The notes beneath the pieces were generated by a model that saw nothing but the letters and a program-made list of their open reading frames with translations, did no database searches and was not told the DNA's origin. DNA of 33,696 nt from CAYLJO01 sp964383905 (GTDB lineage Bacteria > Acidobacteriota > Blastocatellia > Pyrinomonadales > Pyrinomonadaceae), in NCBI GenBank assembly GCA_964383905.1, contig CAYLJO010000043.1:1-33696 (forward strand), given 5' to 3'. This document shows positions 22,701 through 30,821 of this stretch, piece after piece. A program made the translations under genes and the position numbers. Every line of letters begins with the position of its first letter. Position 1 is the stretch's first letter.

Positions 22701-25369
22701 CGACGCAAAAGCTCACGAAGCTCCTCGCGCAGCACACGGTAACGGCGCGCCTTGGCCGCCTGCCGCCGCAGGCTCCCGACCTGCCTCTCAATTTCTGAAA
22801 CAATGTCAGAGATGCGGCTGAGATTGGCGCGCGCGGATTCAAGCCGGGCTTCAGCGGCACGCTGGCGCACGCGAAATTTAGTGATCCCCGCCGCTTCCTC
22901 GATGATCGTGCGGCGATCCATCGGCTTGGCCGAAAGAATCTGCTCGATGCGCCCTTGCTCGACGATGGCGTAGTGAGCGCCGGATAACCCAGTCCCGGAA
23001 AATAGATCCTGAATATCGCGCAGCCGACAGGGGCGATTGTTCAACAAATACTCGCTCTCGCCTGAGCGGTAGAGACGGCGCGTGATGGAAACCTGCTCGC
23101 CAGGCGCAAACTCCAGCGCGAGGCGGCTCGGTCGCCAATGTCGCTTGCCATGAGGTTTTGTGGTTGCCGGGGTAGAGATAGCGGTGCCGGGCTCTGCCGG
23201 GACCTGATGTGTAGAATCTACGGCCTGGGCATCAACATCCGACTCACCCGTCGCCTCTGATGGCGGGGCAAGTGCGGGCGCAACTTCCGCGGGCGAGTCT
23301 GACGAGACCGCTTCTTCGACCGAGACGGCGTGGTCGTCTATCTCTTCAAGCGCCGAGTCTATATCGTCGACGTCCGGCTCATGCTCGATCATCTCATCGC
23401 GTAACATGTGCAGGACGACTTCGGCCATCCCGCTAGGCTGCCGGTTGCGCGAGCCCTGGAAGATGACATCCTTCATCTCAGTGCCGCGCAGGTGCTTGAT
23501 TCTCTGTTCACCCAGAACCCAGGCGATTGAGTCTGCGACGTTGCTGTTGTGAACGATGATGTTTCCGGCAACAAAGTTGTGGGTTCCAGCGACGCTCAGG
23601 TCGTAGACCCATGCGTCAGGCGGCGCCACCTGCTCGATACGGACGATTTCGTCCCAGTAGATATCAGAGGTAGCAAGGACGGTTAATCTATCCAGATGCT
23701 CACGGGCCATTTCCGGCTGTGCCCCGAGCCGTTCAATCTGGCCGACGACTTCGAGCAGCCCGGCCCGGCTGGCATCACACCGTTGTTCGACGTAGGCTGC
23801 CAGTTTGGGGTGATGACGCCGGTTGAGTTTAATGCTGACTCCGGCTCTTCGCGCGGCTTCTTTGACGAGCGGGGTGACACCCGGAATCAAATCATGGTTG
23901 GGATTAGAAGCCGGAACTAGTTCCCGCAAGCGTTGTAGCGCGTGGCGCTTCTCTCCAACGAATGAAAGATGTTGCGCGATGTACCGCAATTGGTCTGTTC
24001 CATAGATTAAAACCGTATAGTATGTCCGGCGAGTCTTCTTGATGGTATTGGCAGCATACCGCTCTCTGGGCCGGAGCAGGGCAAACACGCCAAGACGCAG
24101 CAGCAGCGCGACCACTTGCCGGGCCAGCTTTTGACTGGCAGTCGCGTACTCGATATATGCATGCGCACATTTCCCATTGGTCGGTGGCTGCGCGCAAATG
24201 TAAGCGTCTCCCTCAAACAGGCCTGACAGGAAGGCCCACTGCGTCTGAGGGTCGGCGGACAATAGGTGGTGAGGCACTTCCTTTTCCGCCGAACTGGAAT
24301 TGACTGGAAAGTTAAATAATCTTTCGAGCGCCATCCCCAACGTGCGGGAGTAGATCAAACTGTCTTCGGCGCATGACTTGTAGTGCCGCCGGTGAACTTC
24401 CACACCGAACAGGTTTCGGGCGAGCCGCTCGAACTCATCATTAAACGCACGGTCGGAGTTAACGAACCAGACCTGATTCGCGCTGGTGTTCCGCCCTTCT
24501 GCGACTAGCAGGCTGCAAAAGCGAGCCATGTCTGGGGTGAAGCGTGATGGAATACGCAGTCGGCCAGAGCCGCGAGACTTGAGGCCTCCGTCGAGTGGCG
24601 GCGAAAGTTGGGCGTCGTCGGCCAGTTTCCAGAGTGTCGCAGTGCCGATGGCCTGCCCATCAAGCAAACCTTTGAATTGCGTGTGCGGCACGCCCGCAAC
24701 TCGCGTCCACTCGGCCCATGTTCCAGACCTGGCGCGCGTATTGTTCGCCCATTCGTGCAGCGGGGCGGAATACGGGACGAAGATTTTGTCGTCGCTCTGA
24801 AATTGTTTAAGGACCTCAAACGGCGGTAAGCTCGTTTCGCCGCCCGATACCGGCAGGCGGCGTGGGAGCGCCAGCCGGGTGCCCACCTTTAATTCTTCCG
24901 CCTTAAGGGTGCGTAAACGTCCCTGATCTAACGTGAACAGAGGATGGTACGGTGTGGCCGTCACTTCTCGGCCCGCGCGCGTACGAATGCGCAGTAAATA
25001 AGGCGTGGCCTGTCGCCTTATAAAAGCTGATACAAGGCGGGGTTCGAGACGGAGCGTGGCCGGGTTCAGCGAGAGAATCCTGATCCCGTGAGGATTGTGG
25101 CGCGTCAGCGATCCGTCGTCGAGAGTTTCAACGGCGGGTGAATCGCCCAGCGCAGCTTCGACGAGTTTGCGGATCGGCACGTCGCGCCCGTCTGCCAGCG
25201 TAACAAGCGTATCACCGCTAACGCATTTGCCGCAACCATTCGGCCCCACGACAGCTGTGATACCGTCACCGGTGAAGACAACTTCAGTATGGTCCGCAAA
25301 GGATTTAAAACCGGTTATCTCTAAACGTTGAAGTTTGAACATCCGCGCCTGATAGTCTGGCGGCTCCAT
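19784..25369 (-). CDS. smc: chromosome segregation protein SMC with intein in the P-loop
   Basis: SMC dimers with ScpA/ScpB shape and segregate the bacterial chromosome, driven by ATP binding at paired heads. The precursor is 1861 residues. The N-terminal head starts FKLQRLEITGFKSFADHTEV, and its Walker A GPNGCGK (42-48) is interrupted by a 560-residue intein (49-608) before SNVADSIAWVLGEQ. After splicing, 1301 residues remain. Two long Glu/Ala/Arg-rich coiled coils flank the hinge (about 1165-1340, from HYSPAVQSLFKTG to VAGGQLVQAGE). The C-terminal head has LLLSGGEKAM (near 1770) and Walker B FCLLDEVDAPLDE (near 1800). An acidic, Pro/Ser-rich insertion of about 90 residues (about 656-748) lies in the N-terminal head. 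The ATG at 25369 is given; the ATG nine codons in matches the usual family start. Neither has a strong ribosome site. Confidence 0.95.
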   Translation of the reverse strand: MEPPDYQARMFKLQRLEITGFKSFADHTEVVFTGDGITAVVGPNGCGKCVSGDTLVTLADGRDVPIRKLVEAALGDSPAVETLDDGSLTRHNPHGIRILSLNPATLRLEPRLVSAFIRRQATPYLLRIRTRAGREVTATPYHPLFTLDQGRLRTLKAEELKVGTRLALPRRLPVSGGETSLPPFEVLKQFQSDDKIFVPYSAPLHEWANNTRARSGTWAEWTRVAGVPHTQFKGLLDGQAIGTATLWKLADDAQLSPPLDGGLKSRGSGRLRIPSRFTPDMARFCSLLVAEGRNTSANQVWFVNSDRAFNDEFERLARNLFGVEVHRRHYKSCAEDSLIYSRTLGMALERLFNFPVNSSSAEKEVPHHLLSADPQTQWAFLSGLFEGDAYICAQPPTNGKCAHAYIEYATASQKLARQVVALLLRLGVFALLRPRERYAANTIKKTRRTYYTVLIYGTDQLRYIAQHLSFVGEKRHALQRLRELVPASNPNHDLIPGVTPLVKEAARRAGVSIKLNRRHHPKLAAYVEQRCDASRAGLLEVVGQIERLGAQPEMAREHLDRLTVLATSDIYWDEIVRIEQVAPPDAWVYDLSVAGTHNFVAGNIIVHNSNVADSIAWVLGEQRIKHLRGTEMKDVIFQGSRNRQPSGMAEVVLHMLRDEMIEHEPDVDDIDSALEEIDDHAVSVEEAVSSDSPAEVAPALAPPSEATGESDVDAQAVDSTHQVPAEPGTAISTPATTKPHGKRHWRPSRLALEFAPGEQVSITRRLYRSGESEYLLNNRPCRLRDIQDLFSGTGLSGAHYAIVEQGRIEQILSAKPMDRRTIIEEAAGITKFRVRQRAAEARLESARANLSRISDIVSEIERQVGSLRRQAAKARRYRVLREELRELLRRMYVAEEHSLAALLEETRVRLQEAGDRERLMVEQLSAHEEEARRATQEARAFEDKLAEARAVAAEAVLQRDRRMRERTYQEEQAAALAKRQIDVESEIRAVRARLADVEAECERLREEDADLRVASEESALSLQSAEEDYAGRLAEVSTAEAEIERARAELLTHTAVTERLMEIGRQLEATLERLALQAEGLAREGERAATVHAERIAEAELLREAIRVARERLVSLTAEREAAMQLVADARTLSSTADAESARLRDESSRTKHRLDTLTELDARRAHYSPAVQSLFKTGNGPADFHAIGTLADALHVEPQWERVVEGVFGPSLQAIIVPTPDDAERAAFWLRGHGSGRASFLVVGLHGASEEADHISLNGESATTTAFADGGEGFDEVRVGGLLGAPGELLTALHRTCPREMNARVAGSLDHAMAMSLASGDMYVTVDGDWVAGGQLVQAGERRGLEDGAGLLAFKRELRELEARSRELDAECASAEEAAREARLRLGEFEETVVLLNEAIGREEREAMARELNAAALAQDIERAERHVHVVADEAARLARERGELEQRRATALAEAEAAEAARLSVAADIASATTVLAIARREAEAENESLGKRRAAAAAAAERRRATAAELRRMEAERSDLDSRLGRHTREVTEIAERLQELRSSIDEINRSAESIEEERAQEEQEVAEAAARLGEARETADALAAQLTELNHRAAAARDARAALEVQRAEATARLSYLREACTAELNQSLEELSRERIDDEAFDLEAGRARVEELRARIESFGAVNMMALEELSEAEERLQFLTAQRQDITGGIASTEEALREIKRRSRDRFRHAFEQINRNFGDFFQQLFGGGRGEMGLIDADDVLESGIDIIAQPPGKRLQNVLLLSGGEKAMAALALVLGIFQYRPSPFCLLDEVDAPLDEANVGRFADKIAEMSTNTQFIVITHNKRTMEMARALYGVTMEEAGISKLVSVKFE
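23546..25225 (-). mobile_element. intein with LAGLIDADG homing endonuclease in SMC
   Basis: This in-frame protein intron of 560 residues starts at Cys (codon 25223-25225) directly after the Walker A Lys. It ends with His-Asn (VAGTHNFVAGNIIVHN), the next host residue being Ser. Splicing block A is CVSGDTLVTLADG; block B is the TPYH at precursor residues 139-142; block F/G is WVYDLSVAGTHNF to HN. Two LAGLIDADG-like helices, FCSLLVAEG (about 285-292) and FLSGLFEGD (about 380-388), keep acidic residues, so the endonuclease may still be active. Every residue classically needed for splicing (Cys1, block B Thr and His, penultimate His, terminal Asn, +1 Ser) is present, so it should excise itself. 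The insertion point cuts the ATP-binding loop, so SMC is inactive until splicing occurs. Confidence 0.95.
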
Positions 25370-25651
25370 GCATTAAAAATTCATAAATGCAGCCCCTAGA
25401 GCGCTCCCAGAAGGTATACACTATATGTTGGAGTTGGCGGGAATGTCAACTAATACCTGAGGTGAGATAGGTTTAATTGATGCCACACAGGCACTTAAAC
25501 AGCAAAAAAGCGCCGCGGTTTTCCACGTCGGTGAGTAGTTTCGTCCATTCATGCCGGCGGCTTAGGGGTCGATAATTCGCCTGTGTGCCGTCTGATGGTT
25601 TTCGACCGGTGATACGCGGGGCTTTTTCTCAATTTGTTTGAAGAAGTAGGC

Positions 25652-27310
25652 TCAATGCCCGGCAAGGTCGCCGCGCACGTAAAGCACCAGATTGACGCCG
25701 GGCCGCAGGGTATAACTGCCGTTCGCGTTCAGCCCGGAGTTAACTCGCCGGTAACGATCACCTAGGGTGGATTGGAGTTCGTGTTCCTGAGCCTCGGAAC
25801 CGATCACAACGGGTTCGTTAGTCGGTGTCAGGCGACCGTAATATCCGATGCGCTTGTAATCACGGAAATACCAGGGGAGCGGCCAGTAATCCGGAGAAAC
25901 GACTGTGATACCTGTGTCTACGCCCGTGCCCGCTCGTTTAGCGATTCGTTCGACCTCATCCACTAACGGCAGCAACTCACGCCGGGTGTGCGCGTAAACA
26001 TAGACGTACCTGTCATCGTCATAATGGATAAAATTCAGGACGACCATTTGATAGCCGCAGATGAGGACGGCAACAACGATGAGCGCAAGGGCGAGAGCGG
26101 TCTCCTGCGCGCTTTTCGCCTTACGATACATGACATCGACCGCGTAGCCGCCGGTGATCGCTAACGGTAAGATGAAATTGAGCGTGAGCCAGGGCGTTTT
26201 GTAGGGTATCAGGGAATAAGCGGTAAGCAGCCCGAAAGCCCACAGCGCCGCGAAAAGAGCGAAGCGGTTATTCGCGCGCCACACGGCAAAACAGGCGCCC
26301 ACGGCGCCCAGCACAAGCAGCGGCGCTTCTTCTTTCCAGAGCCATAAGAGATATGTGTACCACTCGTGCACGTGCTCCTTCTTGCCGGTCTTCGTCCAAA
26401 ATTTGAAAGTTTCGAGCGCATCGTAGATGCCTTTGGGATAGTTGGTGAAGAAAGAGGAGTAGAAGAGAATAGTAATGAGAAGAAACACGGCGACGGCGGC
26501 AAGCGAGAGGATCGCCGCAGATGATGGCCCGCCGAAGCGTGCCAAAACCATATTTTGATCACCACCCGGCGCTTTCTGCGCCGCCCGCATACCGCCGCGT
26601 GGCCCACGCTCAGCCGTTACCACTCCCGTCGAATAATTTCTGAAAACATAGGTGCAGGCAAGGGCGATGAGGAGCACGCCCACTGAGATCATCGCCGTCT
26701 CTTTGGTCGCGAAGAGCGGCGCGGCGGAAGCGGCGGCGAGCATCAGGTATACCGCTTGCGCCTCCTCGTAATATTTGAGCGCGGCATAGACCAGCCCGAG
26801 GGTAAAAAAAACGAAGAGCGATTCGTGTATGAAGTAGCGCGACATGTAGACCGCGCCGGGCGAGATGGCGAGGAGAGCGGCGGCGGAGAGCGCGCCCACT
26901 GAGCCGATATGCCTTCGCAAACAGAGGACCAGGTAGATCGTGGCGATGCCAAAAATGGCGGGCACGAGGCGGATGGCAAAGGTGTTCAGGCCGAACAGGG
27001 TTGAAGTCACGAGCGCGAAGTAATAGAGCGTCGGACCATGATAGTTCGCCGGATCGTATTGATAGAATCCCTCGCGAACCAGTCGCGTGAGAAATAGTCC
27101 GTTGACGCCCTCGTCATGATGCAGCGGAACAAGACCGAGGAGAGAGAGACGCAGCGCCGCGCCGGCGACCAAAAGCAGGACGCTCGCGACCCGCCAGGCG
27201 CGCTCGGAGATCTCCGCCCCCTCAGCACTCCCCCCGGTCGCCGACTCGGTCGCGCCGGCGACGCGTGCTGCGCTGCCGGCGTGGCGTGGCCTATCTCGCT
27301 CACCGGCCAT
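25652..27310 (-). CDS. Agl23-like (TIGR03663) GT-C fold membrane glycosyltransferase-related protein
   Basis: This polytopic membrane protein of the GT39/PMT-like GT-C class resembles the TIGR03663 'flippase activity-associated Agl23' group. After the first membrane segment comes the GT-C acidic motif HHDEGVN, then GFYQYDPANYHGPTLYYF and SRYFIHESLFVFFTLGL. About ten membrane segments follow and a soluble C-terminal domain. GT-C enzymes take sugars from lipid carriers on the outer face of the membrane. The ATG at 27308-27310 follows the upstream gene's stop after one base. A GTG at 27346 would overlap that gene and add 12 residues. Its close link with the next large membrane protein suggests a shared envelope glycan task, which is inferred. 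Confidence 0.82.
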   Translation of the reverse strand: MAGERDRPRHAGSAARVAGATESATGGSAEGAEISERAWRVASVLLLVAGAALRLSLLGLVPLHHDEGVNGLFLTRLVREGFYQYDPANYHGPTLYYFALVTSTLFGLNTFAIRLVPAIFGIATIYLVLCLRRHIGSVGALSAAALLAISPGAVYMSRYFIHESLFVFFTLGLVYAALKYYEEAQAVYLMLAAASAAPLFATKETAMISVGVLLIALACTYVFRNYSTGVVTAERGPRGGMRAAQKAPGGDQNMVLARFGGPSSAAILSLAAVAVFLLITILFYSSFFTNYPKGIYDALETFKFWTKTGKKEHVHEWYTYLLWLWKEEAPLLVLGAVGACFAVWRANNRFALFAALWAFGLLTAYSLIPYKTPWLTLNFILPLAITGGYAVDVMYRKAKSAQETALALALIVVAVLICGYQMVVLNFIHYDDDRYVYVYAHTRRELLPLVDEVERIAKRAGTGVDTGITVVSPDYWPLPWYFRDYKRIGYYGRLTPTNEPVVIGSEAQEHELQSTLGDRYRRVNSGLNANGSYTLRPGVNLVLYVRGDLAGH

Positions 27311-27311
27311 C

Positions 27312-29372
27312 TTACGGTCGCGTGATCTTGTAGAGTCGGTACGCACCTACTTGTCCCACCTTTGTGTAGCCTTCGAAGAATGAATCATTGACGGGCATCA
27401 CGCCGCGTTCCAGTGGACTTACTACCACGTATTCAATGCCGTAGTGCGCGAGCAACGCCCCGGCATCGGGTAGCCCGGCATAGATACGTTTGATCTCGGC
27501 TTCACGCGGGGCGTATTCAATTCCGTGTGTCCAGATATGCCCGGGGTAACCCATCAGCGAACGCCTGCCGGTCAGAAATATCGGGTGATTGTGAATCGGC
27601 GCATGCAGGACGAAAGCACGTGGGGCGATGTTGCGCTCGGCCAACTCTGCAAACGCGATTCCATCCCGATCAAACTCTCGATAGCCGTCCCTCCGCGATA
27701 CAGCGACTCCGACGTCAAGGCCCCCCGCCAGCGTGAGCGAAACGAACAATAGGGCTGCCGTCGCGCGAGAGCCCCACCCGCCGCGCAGAAGGCGTGCGAG
27801 CAGCAACGCGACAAGCGGCGCGGAGGCAACGTACCAGTAAAAGATAACCTTAATATTGTCCCACACCCACGGCGCCAGTTTAACGAAATTCGGGATGATG
27901 AAGCAGAGCGTAAACGGCAAATAATAGAAGAGTAGCCGCCGCGAGACAAGACGCTCTTCGCCGCGCCATAAAATCGCCGCAATAATTAACGGAATAAACA
28001 GTCCTGTATTCCTGAGCCAGAACCGGAAGACATCTTCTGTTCCCCGGTCCCATCCGAGATGCCAGCCGAAGAAGCTTTCGGTATGCACATAGCTGCCGCG
28101 CGTTACCCACCACATCTGTGGCGCGGCGATCAATATCGCCACGACGAAAAAGATCGCCCACATGCGCCATTCTCGAAAGAGCAAAGCGAGACAAGCGCCA
28201 AGCCCCATGACAACAATAAAGCTGTGCGCGTGGACGAGTGGCAACAAGCCAGCCGCAGCTCCCGCCGCGGTCATGCGCCTTGCGGCGGAGACACGGAGAC
28301 GCGGGGACGCGAGGACGCGGGGACGGTTATCCCTTCGGCGTGTCGCTTTGCCACGCCGCTCACTTTTCTTATCCCGACCGCCTTTCGCCGTGTCGCCGTG
28401 TCCCCGCGTCTCCGCGTCTCCGTACCCTCGCGTCTCCGCGTCGCTGATCGCCAGCCACCACTGTGTAAAGACGATGACGGCGAGCGGGAGGCCGAGCAGG
28501 AGGCTGCGCTGTGGGATGAGCAGCGTTGTCAGCGCGTTACCCCACCGCCAGGTTGTTTCAGGAATGATTGTGTAGGCGTGTGTCGAATGGCTGAGCGCCG
28601 CGAGGATACCCTGGCCGCTCTGCCGCGCATCCTGAAAGAGAAGCCACCAGCCCAACCCCCCGCCGAACAGTACGAGCACCGGCGTGATGAGCGCCGCCAC
28701 GAAATCGCGGGTGATCGCCAACGCCCAGCGGTGCAGCAACCCGACAAATGCAAGCGCAAGCAGGAAGTTTTCCATGAACATTGCGTCGCGCAGGCTTGCC
28801 CCGGCGCGCACAAATATTGCCGCGACGAAATCCGCGATGAATGGGTAAGTGAACCGCGCGCCGGCAAAGGTTGGGTCTTCGGGCGGGAAGTTTTCTCCAC
28901 GCGCAAAACCCGTGATGACACTTAAGTGAAAGGGTAGGTCGCCGTAGTTATTGAGCAGACCGGTATAGATCCCGTCCGGCTGCTCATACATGGCGCGATC
29001 AAAGGCGAGCCACAGCAGGAGCGAAATCAGGGCGTAGAAAATGAAGTAGGCGGTCGTACGGCGTGTCGGGTGCAGGAGCGCGCGTCGCACGCCCCGCGTT
29101 ACTGCCGACAAGTCGGCGCGTACTTCCGCCCGGCGCGTGGCCTGCCGAAGTGAGACCAGCGGTGAAGCCGTCAGTGCCGCGGCGAGAATGATTGAGAATG
29201 TAGTTAAACCAAAAAAAGAGGCGAGAATGAAACCGCTAAAGGCGAGCGCCGTAAATCCCAGGCATGCGCCTGCGCAGAGGCGTGAAGCGAGCGGCTCGTC
29301 TTCCGTATAGTAGTAAGTAATCAGCGTGCCGCCCGCGACCGAGACCAAGGCAAGCGCAAAAGCAAAAAACAT
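27312..29372 (-). CDS. large polytopic membrane protein, GT-C-like, function unknown
   Basis: This 686-residue protein has about 12-14 hydrophobic segments and a soluble C-terminal domain with GIEYVVVSPLERG. Conserved-looking luminal loops include NNYGDLPFHLSVITGFARGENFPPEDP and FTYPFIADF, which resemble the first external loop of GT-C type proteins, including a GD pair. I infer a glycosyltransferase-related role but cannot name an enzyme. The stop lies one base before the start of the Agl23-like gene, so the two are very likely co-translated. The loop at residues 310-365 is a highly basic, membrane-unlike stretch encoded by a GC-rich inverted repeat, apparently an inserted element tolerated between membrane segments. 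Confidence 0.75.
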   Translation of the reverse strand: MFFAFALALVSVAGGTLITYYYTEDEPLASRLCAGACLGFTALAFSGFILASFFGLTTFSIILAAALTASPLVSLRQATRRAEVRADLSAVTRGVRRALLHPTRRTTAYFIFYALISLLLWLAFDRAMYEQPDGIYTGLLNNYGDLPFHLSVITGFARGENFPPEDPTFAGARFTYPFIADFVAAIFVRAGASLRDAMFMENFLLALAFVGLLHRWALAITRDFVAALITPVLVLFGGGLGWWLLFQDARQSGQGILAALSHSTHAYTIIPETTWRWGNALTTLLIPQRSLLLGLPLAVIVFTQWWLAISDAETRGYGDAETRGHGDTAKGGRDKKSERRGKATRRRDNRPRVLASPRLRVSAARRMTAAGAAAGLLPLVHAHSFIVVMGLGACLALLFREWRMWAIFFVVAILIAAPQMWWVTRGSYVHTESFFGWHLGWDRGTEDVFRFWLRNTGLFIPLIIAAILWRGEERLVSRRLLFYYLPFTLCFIIPNFVKLAPWVWDNIKVIFYWYVASAPLVALLLARLLRGGWGSRATAALLFVSLTLAGGLDVGVAVSRRDGYREFDRDGIAFAELAERNIAPRAFVLHAPIHNHPIFLTGRRSLMGYPGHIWTHGIEYAPREAEIKRIYAGLPDAGALLAHYGIEYVVVSPLERGVMPVNDSFFEGYTKVGQVGAYRLYKITRP
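28287..28421. repeat. GACGCGG-type imperfect inverted repeat inside the membrane protein gene
   Basis: The arm at 28287-28312 (GGAGACACGGAGACGCGGGG onward) matches the reverse complement of 28396-28421 at 23 of 26 positions. Tandem GACGCGGG and CGCGTCTC words continue beyond both arms, to about 28326 and 28444. The whole block is in frame and encodes a basic Arg/Gly/Asp-rich loop. Confidence 0.75.
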
Positions 29373-29455
29373 AAGAGAAACGGTGAACGCGGAACGCGGA
29401 ACAATGAGCTAAAAGCTGTCATCTCACTATTCATCGCTGCCGCGTTCATACCTGT

Positions 29456-30820
29456 TTATACGGCGTCTGACAAGCTCGTAAACGAGAAATCTCGTACCTT
29501 GAGCGCGGGCGCGAGGACCGGAATATTCCCCCCGAACCGCTCCGAACCGGTAATGCGCACCGCCGGCGACATCGCTTCGACGTTGTTAAGCATCTTGACG
29601 GGGGATTCGTTGAAGCGAAAATTCTTAATCGCGGATTTGAGCCGGCCCCCCTCGATCAAAAACGTGCCGTCGCGCGTCAGGCCGGTGAAAAGCACACTCT
29701 GCGGATCGACGAGGCGGATGTACCAGAAGCGCGTGACGAGGACGCCCCGCTCCGTGCTCTTAATCATCTCTTCGATGGAAGTGTTGCCGCCGTCGATAAT
29801 AATATTGGTCGGGAACGGCGTCGGCTCGACCGCTTTTTTCGACCCCTCACTCTTCTTCCTGGCCCAGTAGCGCGTGTAAAGTAGATTCTGCACCACGCCG
29901 TTACGCACGAAATCGATGCGGCGGGTCGGCAACCCCTGTGCGTCGAAGGGAGCGCCCGGCCCGGCGCTGTATTCAGGATCGGTGTAGATATTAATCTGAT
30001 CGCCGAATAACTTTTCGCCGAGACGATTACCGCCGCCCTTCTTCGAAAGGAACGAACGGCCCTCATCAGCCTGCCGCGCGCCGAAGAACTGGTCCATTCT
30101 GGCGACCAGGTCGCCGACGGCGTTGGATTCAAGGATGACAGTATAGTTACCGGGTTCAATCGCGACCGGGTCACGCGAGAGCTCAGACTTTTCAATCGCC
30201 CGCCGGGCCACAACGGGTGCGTCAACGTCGCGGATGCGGTGTGACATCGCCGAAGCCCAACCTGAGCCCGAACCGTCGGCGGTACGGACGGTCGTGGTGA
30301 AAGATGCGAGCGAGCTTCTGGTGTAGCCGAAGAGTCCGCGTGTATTGGCGTGCGCCGTGAAGCCGCCGGAGTGATCGAAGATTCCGGCGGCGACGAGGTT
30401 CCGGGCCTGGGCCGGCTCAACGGTCGCGGCGATCCCTCTGGCGCGCACGTCCGCTCCGGCGTTATACGTCGCGTCATCGAACGCGATTGCGAGCTCCGTG
30501 TACTGCTGCTTGCCGAGTAAAGCCATTTGTTCAGGGTCTTCCTGGCGCTGGCGCGCGATCTCTTCGGCCGCCCGCACGACCCGCTCCAACCCCCGATCGT
30601 CGAGCGTATTGGTCGTCGCCACGCCGCTGCGCTGGCCGAAACGCGCGTCGACGCTGAGACTGAGGTCGTCGGCGTCGCCGCTGGTGCTGGCGGAGTTGAC
30701 GCCGAAGCGCGTGTAGGCCGAGCGCCCGCCGTTCAGCGTCGCCTGCAGCTCGTCGGCTTTCGAGAGGGCCAACACCTTCTGGAGAATGGCTTCCGCGTCC
30801 TTAGCTATCAGCAACGCCAT
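29456..30820 (-). CDS. TldE/PmbA-like partner of the TldD metalloprotease
   Basis: This 454-residue protein has the TldD/PmbA fold but no HExxxH motif, as expected for the non-catalytic TldE (PmbA) half of the TldD-TldE heterodimer that trims unfolded or modified peptides in the cytoplasm. Typical segments are an N-terminal domain with SLSVDARFGQRSGVATTN, the central VILESNAVGDLVARM, and a C-terminal half with GLPTRRIDFVRNGVVQNLLYTRYWARKK and LFTGLTRDGTFLIEGGRL. A longer in-frame ORF reaches 31144 but overlaps tldD, and its first 108 codons look non-coding. The ATG at 30818-30820 follows the tldD stop after one base and has GGGGAGGA upstream. Confidence 0.88.
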   Translation of the reverse strand: MALLIAKDAEAILQKVLALSKADELQATLNGGRSAYTRFGVNSASTSGDADDLSLSVDARFGQRSGVATTNTLDDRGLERVVRAAEEIARQRQEDPEQMALLGKQQYTELAIAFDDATYNAGADVRARGIAATVEPAQARNLVAAGIFDHSGGFTAHANTRGLFGYTRSSLASFTTTVRTADGSGSGWASAMSHRIRDVDAPVVARRAIEKSELSRDPVAIEPGNYTVILESNAVGDLVARMDQFFGARQADEGRSFLSKKGGGNRLGEKLFGDQINIYTDPEYSAGPGAPFDAQGLPTRRIDFVRNGVVQNLLYTRYWARKKSEGSKKAVEPTPFPTNIIIDGGNTSIEEMIKSTERGVLVTRFWYIRLVDPQSVLFTGLTRDGTFLIEGGRLKSAIKNFRFNESPVKMLNNVEAMSPAVRITGSERFGGNIPVLAPALKVRDFSFTSLSDAV

Positions 30821-30821
30821 T

